Positions 33,816-42,032 of a stretch of 53,871 bases of DNA are shown in pieces. A program made the position numbers and the translations under genes. The DNA comes from an uncultured Flavobacterium sp. (GTDB taxonomy: Bacteria; Bacteroidota; Bacteroidia; Flavobacteriales; Flavobacteriaceae). The DNA is taken from NCBI GenBank assembly GCA_937773775.1, contig CALJVL010000047.1, forward strand, positions 1-53,871. Reading direction: 5' to 3'. Position 1 is the stretch's first letter, and every line of letters starts with the position of its first letter. Below the pieces are notes generated by a model. That model did not search any database, was not told the DNA's origin, and saw only the letters and a program-made list of their open reading frames with translations.

Positions 33816-33898
33816 CTGGACGAACAGCTTTCTGCAAGGTAAAAGGAGTTCTTAAAAGGACTTTTTACGTCAGGAAATAGTAACTTGCAGTCGTCCAG
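33816..33898 (+). ncRNA. Candidate structured RNA element
   Basis: Nested complementary segments lie in the 161-bp spacer between the channel gene and miaA. Outer stem: CTGGACGA (33816-33823) with TCGTCCAG (33891-33898). Middle stem: CTGCAAG (33832-33838) with CTTGCAG (33884-33890). Inner hairpin: GTAAAA-[GG]-AGTTCT-TAAA-AGGACT-TTTTAC (33839-33868). The outer stems stack on their 3' side and carry an 8-nt bulge on the 5' side. This is more structure than a terminator needs, and there is no T-run after it. It could be a cis-element for miaA, a small RNA or a mobile repeat. Strand is assumed from the flanking genes. Confidence 0.45.
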
Positions 33899-33929
33899 AT
33901 ATTCGTTTTTATCTGCGCTAAAATAAATT

Positions 33930-34856
33930 ATGAAATACCTAATTACCATTATCGGCCCTACGGCCATCGGAAAAACTACATTAAGCATCATCGTGGCGAA
34001 TCATTTCAAATGCGAAATTGTTTCCTGCGATAGCCGGCAGTTTTTTAAAGAAATGACCATTGGGACCGCGGTACCAAATAGAACGGAACTGGAGGCTGCC
34101 AAACATCATTTTATTCAAAACAAATCCGTCTTAGAAAGCTATACAGTAGGCGACTTCGAAAAAGAAGCAATCTCAAAAATTGATGAACTATTTTTGAACA
34201 ACGATTATGTTGTTCTTGTAGGTGGTTCCGGATTATATGTTAATGCAGTTTTGAAAGGTTTTGATGAATTTCCAGAAATTGATTCGGCCATTCGTGAAAA
34301 CGTAAATACGAACTATGAAAAATTGGGAATTATCTATTTACAAGAACAACTCAGAATACATGATAATGAATATTTCCAAAAAATCTCATCAGAAAACCCA
34401 CAAACTTTACTGAACCCACAGCGTATGATGCGTTTTGTAGAAGTGTGTATCGGTTCAGGGAAACCATACTCATCTTTTCTAAATCAGAAAAAAAATAGCC
34501 GCAGCTTCACGCCTATTCTCATTGCACTTGAAGCTGAAAGAAGTATCATGTACAATCGAATCAATCAACGTGTTGACATCATGATGAAGGACGGTTTATT
34601 GGCGGAAGCAAAAAAGCTTTATCCAGATAAAGAACTGAATGCCCTACAAACTGTAGGCTACCGAGAATTATTCAGTTATTTAGATGGTGATTTTAGCTTG
34701 GATTTTGCAGTCGAAGAAGTCAAGAAAAATACAAGACGATTTGCAAAGCGGCAACTAACTTGGTTCAAAAGAGACGAAAATACAAAATGGTTTGACTACG
34801 AAACTCCATACCCAACTATTTTCAATTATATAAAATCAAAAATTCATAACTCATAA
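33930..34856 (+). CDS. miaA: tRNA dimethylallyltransferase
   Basis: This gene encodes 308 residues. MiaA adds the dimethylallyl group to N6 of A37 in tRNAs reading UNN codons. Present are the P-loop IIGPTAIGKTTLSI, CEIVSCDSRQFFKEMTIGTAVPN, HHFIQNKSVLESYTVGDFEKEAI, LVGGSGLYVNAVLKGFDEFP and the C-terminal TVGYRELFSYLDGDFSLDFAVEEVKKNTRRFAKRQLTWFKRD. The acyl-ACP thioesterase gene follows by 8 bp and is probably cotranscribed. Confidence 0.96.
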   Translation: MKYLITIIGPTAIGKTTLSIIVANHFKCEIVSCDSRQFFKEMTIGTAVPNRTELEAAKHHFIQNKSVLESYTVGDFEKEAISKIDELFLNNDYVVLVGGSGLYVNAVLKGFDEFPEIDSAIRENVNTNYEKLGIIYLQEQLRIHDNEYFQKISSENPQTLLNPQRMMRFVEVCIGSGKPYSSFLNQKKNSRSFTPILIALEAERSIMYNRINQRVDIMMKDGLLAEAKKLYPDKELNALQTVGYRELFSYLDGDFSLDFAVEEVKKNTRRFAKRQLTWFKRDENTKWFDYETPYPTIFNYIKSKIHNS

Positions 34857-34864
34857 TAATAAAT

Positions 34865-35605
34865 ATGCCAATAGCACCAAATTTCACTTCCATTTTTAGC
34901 AAGGATTGGGAAATCAACTTTACGCAATGCATGCCTAACGGATATCTAAAATATACTGATTTATGCAACATTCTGCAACTGACTGCTGCGGCCCATTCGG
35001 ATAGCGGAGGCATAAGTTTTACGGATATGTACAAATATAATCAAGCCTGGGTTTTGAGTAAAATGCGTGTTGAAATCGCTTCATTGCCTAAATGGAGAGA
35101 CGTTGTAACGGTAAAAACCTGGGTTAACAGTCTCGAGAAATCTCGATCGGTACGAGCCTTTGAAGTATATGTCAATGGTAAGAAAATAGTGGGGTCTGTA
35201 AGTTTTTGGGCAGTTTTCAACACTGAGAAAAGGCGTCCAGAAGGACTGGCTTTGCCATATGAACATATTGAATTATATCCTGAAATCAAGGCAACTAAGG
35301 AAAGTTTTTCGAAAATAAATATTAGTTCCGAAAAACAAGATGTAATTGAAAAATCCGTACGCTTATCAGATTTGGACATCGTAGATCATGTAAACAATGT
35401 CAAGTATCTTGAATGGTGTTTAGACCACTTAGAAACAGATTTGATTCTCAATCAAAAAATAAAAAGTTTTGAAATGAATTTTCTAAGAGAGCTATCACTA
35501 AATGACAAAGTTGTAATTCATGAAAATTACTCTGAAGATTCCATCATTTATAGCATTACTAAAGAAAACAAAAATTGTTACGCACTTCAATTGAATCTAG
35601 CATAA
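34865..35605 (+). CDS. Acyl-ACP thioesterase
   Basis: This gene encodes 246 residues, a double-hotdog acyl-ACP thioesterase that releases fatty acids from acyl carrier protein. The first hotdog spans residues ~10-140 (NGYLKYTDLCNILQLTAAAHSDSGG, AWVLSKMRVEIASLPKWRDVVTVKTWV, GSVSFWAVFNTEKRRP). The second begins at VRLSDLDIVDHVNNVKYLEWCLD, which has the conserved Asp/Asn-His-x-Asn active-site segment. It overlaps no gene and sits 8 bp after miaA. Cytosolic; the chain-length preference is unknown. Confidence 0.93.
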   Translation: MPIAPNFTSIFSKDWEINFTQCMPNGYLKYTDLCNILQLTAAAHSDSGGISFTDMYKYNQAWVLSKMRVEIASLPKWRDVVTVKTWVNSLEKSRSVRAFEVYVNGKKIVGSVSFWAVFNTEKRRPEGLALPYEHIELYPEIKATKESFSKINISSEKQDVIEKSVRLSDLDIVDHVNNVKYLEWCLDHLETDLILNQKIKSFEMNFLRELSLNDKVVIHENYSEDSIIYSITKENKNCYALQLNLA

Positions 35606-35688
35606 ATTACGTTCCAAAATATTGGGTCACGACAATTTTTTTGTAAAAAGACAATTTAATGTGCCTATCGTGACAAAAAATCACAAAA

Positions 35689-35714
35689 AAAGGCTCCGTT
35701 TTTTTGGAGCCTTT
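35689..35714. terminator. Bidirectional terminator between thioesterase gene and rprY
   Basis: AAAGGCTCC (35689-35697), loop GTTTTTTT, GGAGCCTTT (35706-35714): perfect 9-bp arms between convergent genes. Confidence 0.92.
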
Positions 35715-35722
35715 ATTTAATT

Positions 35723-36439
35723 TTATTTTTCAACCTTGTTTTTCACCACTAGCCTAAATCCTTCGCCGTGAATATTAAGGATTTCAACATTTTCATCCAA
35801 CTTAAGGTATTTTCTAAGCTTAGCAATGTATACGTCCATACTTCTTGAAGTGAAATAGTTGTCGTCTCTCCATATTTTCGTTAAAGCCAATTCTCGTGGC
35901 ATTAAGTCATTTTCGTGGAGAATTAACATTTTCAACAACTCATTCTCTTTTGGAGACAACTTGATAGGCTCTTCACCATTAAAAGTCAAGAATCTCAATT
36001 TAGAATTAAGATGAAACTTCCCAATATTAAATTCGTGTTGAATTTGTTCCGTTTTAGTATCGGATGATTTTCTTTGAATAATTGCTTTTATTTTCATCAA
36101 TAATACTTCTGAATCAAAAGGTTTGTTCAAGTAATCATCAGCACCAGCTTTATAACCCTTCAAAACATCCTCTTTCATAGACTTTGCGGTGAGAAAGATA
36201 ATTGGAACTTCGCTGTTTTTTTCTCTTATTTCCTTGGCTAATGTATACCCATCTTTGTAAGGCATCATAACATCAAGAATGCATAGGTCGTATGTGTCTT
36301 TTTTGAATTTCTCAAAGCCTTCCATTCCATTCTTAGCCAGAGTAACATCAAAATCATTTAGCATTAAATAATCTTTGAGTACTGCGCCGAAATTAAGGTC
36401 ATCTTCTACTAAAAGTATTCTTTTATTAATATTTTCCAT
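35723..36439 (-). CDS. rprY: OmpR-family response regulator, RprY-like
   Basis: This gene encodes 238 residues. The receiver domain (1-122) has the acidic pocket VEDD, phosphoacceptor Asp56 in CILDVMMPYKDGY, Thr/Ser in FLTAKS and the conserved Lys in LNKPFD. The winged-helix DNA-binding domain follows (residues ~135-235: LSPKENELLKMLILHENDLMPRELALTKIW, SMDVYIAKLRKYLKLDENVEILNIHGEGFRLV). It follows the sensor kinase gene by 2 bases. The pair corresponds to RprXY, first described in Bacteroides fragilis; target genes here are unknown. Confidence 0.93.
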   Translation of the reverse strand: MENINKRILLVEDDLNFGAVLKDYLMLNDFDVTLAKNGMEGFEKFKKDTYDLCILDVMMPYKDGYTLAKEIREKNSEVPIIFLTAKSMKEDVLKGYKAGADDYLNKPFDSEVLLMKIKAIIQRKSSDTKTEQIQHEFNIGKFHLNSKLRFLTFNGEEPIKLSPKENELLKMLILHENDLMPRELALTKIWRDDNYFTSRSMDVYIAKLRKYLKLDENVEILNIHGEGFRLVVKNKVEK

Positions 36440-36441
36440 AT

Positions 36442-38025
36442 CTAATTTATTAGTGGTATTTTTATTATGAAGGTACTCCCTTTTCCCTTTTCACTTTCGA
36501 CGTAAACTTGACCATTATGGTCTTCAACTATTCTTTTTACATAGGCTAAGCCTAAACCATGTCCTTTTACATTATGTATATTTCCTGTATGCTCTCTATA
36601 AAATTTTTCAAAAACCCTTTTTTGAGCGATTTTACTCATTCCCAATCCTTTGTCTGTCACTTTTATCAAAATCATATCTTTTACATTTTCAGTAAAAACG
36701 TCAATTTCTGGCGCATCCACCGAATATTTTATGGCATTTTCTAACATGTTTACGATTACGTTCGTAAAATGAACATCATTTATTAAAACTGTGACTCTTG
36801 TTGCATCAAAATGAGTTGTAATCTTTCCTCCTCTATCTTCCAAGATTAAATTAACATGCTCTATTGCATCATTTATCACCTCTATTACGTCACTCGATTC
36901 CTTTTCAATATCAAGTTCTTTTTTTTCTAATTTAGAAATCCTTAAAACGTTTTCGACTTGGGCATGCATTCGCTTGTTTTCATCGCGAATCATCTGTAGA
37001 TATTTGAAAACTTTTTCTTTGTCGTCAATTATCTTTGGGTTTTTTATAGCATCTAAAGCCAGATTGATTGTGGCAATCGGTGTTTTAAACTCGTGAGTCA
37101 TATTATTAATAAAATCCGTTTTTATTTCAGAAATCTGACGTTGACGAATTAACTGATTCAGTGCACTAGTATAAGCAAGTAAAATAATTAACGTAAAAAC
37201 TATCGACAGAACAGTAATACTAACAAGCTCGGATAGTAAAAATTTCTTCTTGTGCGGAAAGGTGACTAAAAGCTTATATTTTTCATTTCCCTCATTATCC
37301 GCGAAAATTGGAATAGAATAGGTTGCTTCCTGATCGAATGCGAAATCATTTGACTTAATATTGGTAGCAAGGCCATTACTGTATATTCCAAACTCAAATT
37401 TTGTCTTTACGCCGTACTCTAGTAATTCTTTTTTGATTAATTTTTGAAGAATTTCCTTCGAAACTCGCTCTTGAATTGGCATTGCTGCAGCAATATCCTT
37501 AAAGAAAATTTCAAATTGAGCATTGTCTAATACATCTAAATTCCCTGACTTCTCAATCTTTACATCTGGCACCAAACTTTGTTGCAAAGTTGATTTATCA
37601 ATCCGATTGTCATTGTAAATTTCCGTTACACGCTTAGAATTAAAATTTTTAAATCTATCAGCACTAAATTTTTTATCAAAGAACGTAGATGATATGTTAT
37701 AATCCTCTGAAATAATACTGTTTGAATAAACAATAGTTTTATTCGTTCGTGGATTTTTCTGCACATAATAGACCTCTAATAAATCGTCTTTTTGAGGAAT
37801 TTTCCCTGTGCTGTCTTTGTAACGATTATATTTATCGTAGAAACTATAAGCTTCTTGTTTTTGAAGTTTATCTGCAACTTTACCTATAACCTGTGTAATG
37901 TGAAATTTGAATTGCTCGTTGTTATTTTTAAACGAAGCCTTAAACCAATATACTTGGACAAGAATTATACCTACTAGAGACAAACTCATCAACAAAACCA
38001 GTAATCTAAAAAAAAGTTTGTTCAT
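36442..38025 (-). CDS. rprX: Membrane sensor histidine kinase, RprX-like
   Basis: The first ATG is at 38025 (MNKLFFRLL), giving 527 residues. TM1 is about 5-28, a periplasmic sensor region spans about 30-265, and TM2 is about 266-290 (SELVSITVLSIVFTLIILLAYTSAL). The HisKA phosphoacceptor is His311 in TDFINNMTHEFKTPIATINLAL. The HATPase domain has VIVNMLENAIKYS (N box), VTDKGLGMS (G1), FEKFYREHTGN (F) and GHGLGLAYVK (G2). A TAAATTTG -7 box lies 6 bases upstream of the ATG. Upstream on the same strand are coaE and a glycosyltransferase gene, so it may also be read through from them. Confidence 0.94.
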   Translation of the reverse strand: MNKLFFRLLVLLMSLSLVGIILVQVYWFKASFKNNNEQFKFHITQVIGKVADKLQKQEAYSFYDKYNRYKDSTGKIPQKDDLLEVYYVQKNPRTNKTIVYSNSIISEDYNISSTFFDKKFSADRFKNFNSKRVTEIYNDNRIDKSTLQQSLVPDVKIEKSGNLDVLDNAQFEIFFKDIAAAMPIQERVSKEILQKLIKKELLEYGVKTKFEFGIYSNGLATNIKSNDFAFDQEATYSIPIFADNEGNEKYKLLVTFPHKKKFLLSELVSITVLSIVFTLIILLAYTSALNQLIRQRQISEIKTDFINNMTHEFKTPIATINLALDAIKNPKIIDDKEKVFKYLQMIRDENKRMHAQVENVLRISKLEKKELDIEKESSDVIEVINDAIEHVNLILEDRGGKITTHFDATRVTVLINDVHFTNVIVNMLENAIKYSVDAPEIDVFTENVKDMILIKVTDKGLGMSKIAQKRVFEKFYREHTGNIHNVKGHGLGLAYVKRIVEDHNGQVYVESEKGKGSTFIIKIPLIN

Positions 38026-38030
38026 CAATA

Positions 38031-38038
38031 CAAATTTA
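38031..38038 (-). promoter_or_regulatory. -7 box abutting the rprX start codon
   Basis: The minus strand reads TAAATTTG (38038 to 38031), then TATTG, then ATG of rprX. The predicted transcript is leaderless. No good -33 TTTG at 19 bp. Confidence 0.55.
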
Positions 38039-38084
38039 GCATTTTAACAGTATGAATGATAATATATTAACCAAACATTAACAT

Positions 38085-38681
38085 TTAAGATTCGTTTTGC
38101 TTTATCTTCAAAATTTTAAGAATCTCTTCCGTTTTGCTTTTGACTATTTCAGAATCAATATTTTCAATAACAAAATCACTTTTCGGAAAGCGCTGCTCAT
38201 CAGACCATTGCGCGTTTATTCTTTTTACAACTTGCTCTCTTGTAACTCCATCTCTCTCCATTACCCTCTGAATTCTTGATTCTTTAGGTGCAGTTACGGT
38301 TATTATCCAGTCAAAATCTTTGTAATTACCACTTTCAAATAAAATTGCGGCTTCATAAACCACTATAGGAACTCCTGTATGTTCCAAAACCCATTCCTTG
38401 AAATGCTTTTTTACCGCAGGATGGACAATTGCATTCAACACTATCAACTTATCAGGGTTGCCGAAAACGACTTCAGCCAACCGTCCTCTATTCAAAATTT
38501 CATTTTCAAAAATTGTGTCACCAAAGGCTTCTTTAATAGCATCTAAAACTTCCGACGACTGCATTATTTTTCTTGCCTCTTCGTCAGCAATGTAAACGGG
38601 GATACCCAAGGACCTAAAATGATTAGCAATTGTGGTTTTACCACTTCCAATTCCACCCGTTAAACCAATAATTTTTGTCAT
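38085..38681 (-). CDS. coaE: Dephospho-CoA kinase
   Basis: The open frame extends upstream into the glycosyltransferase gene, but ATG 38681 (MTKIIGLTGGIGSGKTTIANHF) is the family start: 198 residues. CoaE phosphorylates dephospho-CoA in the last step of CoA synthesis. Motifs: P-loop GLTGGIGSGKTT, YIADEEARKIMQ, NRGRLAEVVFGNPDKLIVLNAIVHPAVKKHF, and the lid VTAPKESRIQRVMERDGVTREQVVKRINAQWSDEQR. It begins 1 base after the glycosyltransferase stop, so the two are cotranscribed. coaBC lies 6 kb away on the same strand. Confidence 0.95.
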   Translation of the reverse strand: MTKIIGLTGGIGSGKTTIANHFRSLGIPVYIADEEARKIMQSSEVLDAIKEAFGDTIFENEILNRGRLAEVVFGNPDKLIVLNAIVHPAVKKHFKEWVLEHTGVPIVVYEAAILFESGNYKDFDWIITVTAPKESRIQRVMERDGVTREQVVKRINAQWSDEQRFPKSDFVIENIDSEIVKSKTEEILKILKIKQNES

Positions 38682-38682
38682 A

Positions 38683-39681
38683 TCAAATTTTGAAAAATAA
38701 TTCTGGAAAAGCGATTTGAGGTTTTTGCTTAAGTATGATAACTTTAAAAAACGACTCCAAAAAGCCAATTCCATAACCATAAAACTGCTTCCAAACAGCA
38801 ATTACAGACAAACTTCCGATTTTAAGACTCTTATTTTGATAGCTTGAAACTAAAAATAAGACTAGAAAATAAATAAAATACAACTGCAATAATAAATCAA
38901 AATTAAAAATCACTAACAATACCGCTAATCCAAATCCAGTAATAAAAACGGACGGAAAAAAAAAGGTAAGCTTATTATATTCTGGATACCAGCTATTAAG
39001 AATCGGTCGTGCTTTACCAAATTTATTGACCTGCGTCGAAAATTTATCCCAATCAACCCTTCTCTTATGATAAACATACGCATTTGAGACCAATTTAGTT
39101 TTAAAACCGAGATTCCATAGTCGTATAGATAGATCTGGATCTTCGCCAGGATGTATATTTCCAAAGCCTTTGGAAGCTTCAAAAGCTTGTCGAGATAAAC
39201 CCATATTGAAACTTCTAGGCTGAAATTTATCTATTTTTTCAGAACCTCCTCTAATTCCACCCGTAGTAAGAAAAGAAGTCATTGCAAAATTAATGGCCTT
39301 TTGTATATTAGAAAAACTGTCAAGAGCCCTATCAGGCCCGCCAAAGCAATCCACATAATTTTCTTTCAAGGATTTGTCAACTTCGATTAAGTATCCCGCT
39401 GGAATAATACAGTCGGAATCAAAAATGATAAAATATTCCCCTTTAGCTATTTTCATCCCATAGTTTCTAGAGTCTCCGGGCCCTGAATTTTCTTTATAAT
39501 AATAGGAAATAGACAATTTACCTTCATATTTATGAACTATATCCTCACATTTCAATGATGAGCCATCCTCTACTACCACTATTTCAAAACTTTCTTTATA
39601 ATTGGAATGTGACAAACTCTCTAAAAGCTCAGCGACTTCATCCGGTCGATTGTACACTGGAATAATTAAGGAAAAAAACAT
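38683..39681 (-). CDS. Family 2 glycosyltransferase with C-terminal membrane segments
   Basis: This gene encodes 332 residues. The GT-A nucleotide-sugar fold starts FSLIIPVYNRPDEVAELLESL, with the metal-binding DxD as IIFDSDCIIPAGY and the acceptor region GPGDSRNYGMKIAKGEY. Later HPGEDPDLSIRLWNLGFKTKLVSNAYVYHKRRVDW is typical of GT2. Two hydrophobic stretches near 243-290 (FITGFGLAVLLVIFNF, LLLQLYFIYFLVLFLVSSY) anchor it to the inner membrane. It probably builds surface or cell-envelope glycan. First gene of the GT2-coaE-rprX-rprY string. Confidence 0.92.
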   Translation of the reverse strand: MFFSLIIPVYNRPDEVAELLESLSHSNYKESFEIVVVEDGSSLKCEDIVHKYEGKLSISYYYKENSGPGDSRNYGMKIAKGEYFIIFDSDCIIPAGYLIEVDKSLKENYVDCFGGPDRALDSFSNIQKAINFAMTSFLTTGGIRGGSEKIDKFQPRSFNMGLSRQAFEASKGFGNIHPGEDPDLSIRLWNLGFKTKLVSNAYVYHKRRVDWDKFSTQVNKFGKARPILNSWYPEYNKLTFFFPSVFITGFGLAVLLVIFNFDLLLQLYFIYFLVLFLVSSYQNKSLKIGSLSVIAVWKQFYGYGIGFLESFFKVIILKQKPQIAFPELFFKI

Positions 39682-39724
39682 GTTCTTATGGGGTATTAAT
39701 TATAAAACACTGGATAATTTTTAA

Positions 39725-39732
39725 CAAAGATA
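39725..39732 (-). promoter_or_regulatory. -7 box for the GT2-coaE operon
   Basis: The minus strand reads TATCTTTG (39732 to 39725), matching TAnnTTTG, about 43 bases upstream of the glycosyltransferase ATG. The possible -33 TTG lies within the fabI terminator hairpin. Confidence 0.5.
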
Positions 39733-39744
39733 TACTTTATGAAT

Positions 39745-39772
39745 AAAAAACCCATCAATTAATAATTGATGG
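39745..39772 (-). terminator. fabI terminator
   Basis: CCATCAATT (39752-39760), AAT, AATTGATGG (39764-39772) with six A on the plus-strand left side (T-run on the minus strand). It follows the restored fabI stop at 39805. Confidence 0.88.
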
Positions 39773-39804
39773 TTCCTATAAATATTTTCGTGCGAAAGTT
39801 ATCT

Positions 39805-40612
39805 TTACTCAAACATTTCCATGACCTCTTGACTGACCCCCATATTTGAAAATCCACCGTCATGTAGCAAATTTTGAAGCGTGACCATTTTAGTTAAATC
39901 CGAGAACATGGATACCGTATAATTAGCGCAATCCAAAGCAGTAGCGTTACCCAGAGGTGACATTTTTTCTGAAAAAGCAACAAACCCCCCAAAACCTTTG
40001 ACTGCTTGACCTGCTTTTGTTGCCGTTGGCGATTGTGAAATTGTATTTACCCCTCACCTTTTTATCCCTTCCAAAGAAATAACCAAAACTACGGGCAATC
40101 GATTCCAAATATGCCTTGTTATCAGCCATGTCATTATAGTCTGGAAAAACGCGTTGTGCAGCCATATAAGATAATGCTACAATACTTCCCCACTCGTTCA
40201 TGGCATCTTTTTTATATAGCACCTGCATCACTTTATGAAAAGAAACGGCCGAAACATTCCAACCTTTTTCAGTATAATCGTAATTTTGGTTCGTGTAATC
40301 ATTGCCCTTACGGACATTTACTGACATTCCTATAGAGTGTAGCACAAAATCAATCTTACCACCCAAAATCTTAACCGCTTCGTCTACTAAAATTTCTAAA
40401 TCAACCACAGAAGTAGCGTCAGCAGGAATAATTTGAGAACCCGTTTTTTGGGCTAATTCATCAATTGTTCCCATTCGTATCGAAGCTGGCGCATTTGAAA
40501 GCACAAACAGACCTCCTTCTTCGTGTACCCTTTCGGCAGTCTTCCAGGCAATCGAATTTTCATCCAGTGCTCCAAAAATAATTCCTCTTTTTCCTTTTAA
40601 TAAATTGTACAT
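39805..40612 (-). pseudogene. fabI: Enoyl-ACP reductase (FabI) gene with a frameshift
   Basis: The frame from ATG 40612 gives a normal FabI for about 190 residues: GKRGIIFGALDENSIAWKTAERVHEEGG, VLHSIGMSV, and the active-site Tyr/Lys in LSYMAAQRVFPDYNDMADNKAYL. After KKVRG it runs into unrelated sequence and stops at 39947. In the next frame the expected rest follows: VNTISQSPTATKAGQAVKGFGGFVAFSEKMSPLGNATALDCANY to SNMGVSQEVMEMFE, stop at 39805. The cause is one extra G (CCCC at 40050-40053 on the plus strand; three would restore KKVRVNT and 268 residues). The substrate-binding loop is lost if real. fabV lies next to it upstream. Confidence 0.88.
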
Positions 40613-40641
40613 AACGAATTAATTTTAAGTCAATATATTAA

Positions 40642-40693
40642 AATGCATCTCAATTTCTAAATGAATCAATCCATTAGGAAATTAAGATGCATT
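40642..40693 (-). promoter_or_regulatory. Long imperfect hairpin between fabV and fabI
   Basis: AATGCATCTCAATTTCTAA (40642-40660) pairs with TTAGGAAATTAAGATGCATT (40674-40693): 18 of 19-20 positions, one bulge and one mismatch, loop 13 nt. No T-run. It may be a terminator/processing site for fabV mRNA or a control element for fabI. Confidence 0.55.
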
Positions 40694-40722
40694 CTCTAAA
40701 ATTTTAAAATAGTAACACCAGA

Positions 40723-41913
40723 TTACATTATACTTGGAACATTTACCATTTCATTTGTATCTACTTTGTAGTCCACTCCTTCAACAGCAAAACCGAATAA
40801 ATTGTAAAAGTCTTTTCTGTAACCTTCTAGATCTGATATTTCAGATAAGTTTTCAGTAACAGCATCATTCCACAAACTGGCCACTCTTTCCTGAACATCA
40901 GGACGCATCTCAAGATCATCAATCCGAATTCGCCCCTTTTCATCCGTGGCAACAGCGCCACCAGAAAACAATCTATCTTGATATAAACGTTGAATTTGCT
41001 CAATACAACCTTCATGAATTCCTTCTTCTTTCATTATTTTATACAATAAAGAAATATAAAGGGGAATAACAGGAATCGCAGAACTAGCTTGTGTAACCAA
41101 TGCTTTATTGACAGAAACATAAGCTTTCCCTTTAATATCAGCCAAACTCTCAGTGATGCTAAAAGCAGTAGACTCCAGATGATCTTTGGCTCTACCAATA
41201 GTACCTTTTCTGTACACTGCCTCGGTCAATGATGGTCCAATATAAGAGTAAGCAACTGTTGTTGCACTTGGAGCCAATAAATTCTCTGCTTTTAAAGCGT
41301 CTATCCACATTGCCCAATCTTCACCTCCCATTACGGCAACCGTATTTGCAATATCCTCATCGTTGCACTCTTGAATTGAAATTTCGGAAACTTTTCCAGA
41401 ATGAAAATCAACCGTTTTATTAGTGAAAGTACTTCCGATAGGTTTTAGTACAGAACGATGCAGTACCCCTGTAACAGGATGCATCCTCACAGGCGAAGCC
41501 AAGCTATAAATAACTAAATCCACTTGCCCCAAATCGGTTTTTATAATATCTATTGTTTGTTTTTTGATTTCGTTAGAAAAAGCATCTCCATTAATACTCT
41601 TTGCATATAAGCCAACTTTATGAGCTTCGTTTTCAAAAGCAGCAGAATTATACCAGCCTGGAGAAGCTGTTTTTCCTTCGCTAGGAGCTTTTTCAAAAAA
41701 AACACCAACCGTTGCAGCATCAGATCCAAAAGCACTAGTAATTCTTGAAGCCAACCCAAAACCAGTTGAAGCTCCGATTACTAATACTTTTTTAGCTCCT
41801 TCAATATTTCCCTTTGACTTAACGTATTCAACTTGGTTTTTAACATTTTGCTCGCATCCTTTAGGCTGAGATGTTGTGCAAATAAATCCTCTCATTCTAG
41901 GTTCTATTATCAT
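40723..41913 (-). CDS. fabV: FabV-type trans-2-enoyl-CoA/ACP reductase
   Basis: This gene encodes 396 residues, the length of the large SDR-like FabV/TER family. It reduces the trans-2-enoyl double bond with NAD(P)H in fatty-acid elongation. The start MIIEPRMRGFICTTSQPKGCEQNVKNQVEYV is characteristic. The cofactor site is KKVLVIGASTGFGLASRITSAFG, and the Tyr-x8-Lys active site is YRKGTIGRAK. SLASPVRMHP, GVDYKVDTNEMVNVPS and the rest are complete. FabV enzymes are triclosan-resistant and can replace FabI. Own promoter inside the 3' end of recN. A possibly broken fabI follows. Confidence 0.95.
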   Translation of the reverse strand: MIIEPRMRGFICTTSQPKGCEQNVKNQVEYVKSKGNIEGAKKVLVIGASTGFGLASRITSAFGSDAATVGVFFEKAPSEGKTASPGWYNSAAFENEAHKVGLYAKSINGDAFSNEIKKQTIDIIKTDLGQVDLVIYSLASPVRMHPVTGVLHRSVLKPIGSTFTNKTVDFHSGKVSEISIQECNDEDIANTVAVMGGEDWAMWIDALKAENLLAPSATTVAYSYIGPSLTEAVYRKGTIGRAKDHLESTAFSITESLADIKGKAYVSVNKALVTQASSAIPVIPLYISLLYKIMKEEGIHEGCIEQIQRLYQDRLFSGGAVATDEKGRIRIDDLEMRPDVQERVASLWNDAVTENLSEISDLEGYRKDFYNLFGFAVEGVDYKVDTNEMVNVPSIM

Positions 41914-42002
41914 AATATCTAAAATATATTTTTATTTTTATTTAATGTGGAAAAGCAAGTAAAATGACTACTATACCTAGTAAAATCTTAAATTTTCCTT
42001 GA

Positions 42003-42032
42003 CAAATATAAGGCAATTATTTAGTTCAACAA
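42003..42032 (-). promoter_or_regulatory. fabV promoter
   Basis: On the minus strand: TTG (42032-42030), 19 bp, TATATTTG (42010-42003). Good match to TTG-N19-TAnnTTTG. It overlaps the end of recN and gives a leader of about 85 nt for fabV. Confidence 0.7.

Noticed and set aside
35300..35605. Possible early stop or truncation of the acyl-ACP thioesterase
   Set aside because: The 246-residue length and both hotdog halves agree with the family; no missing part.
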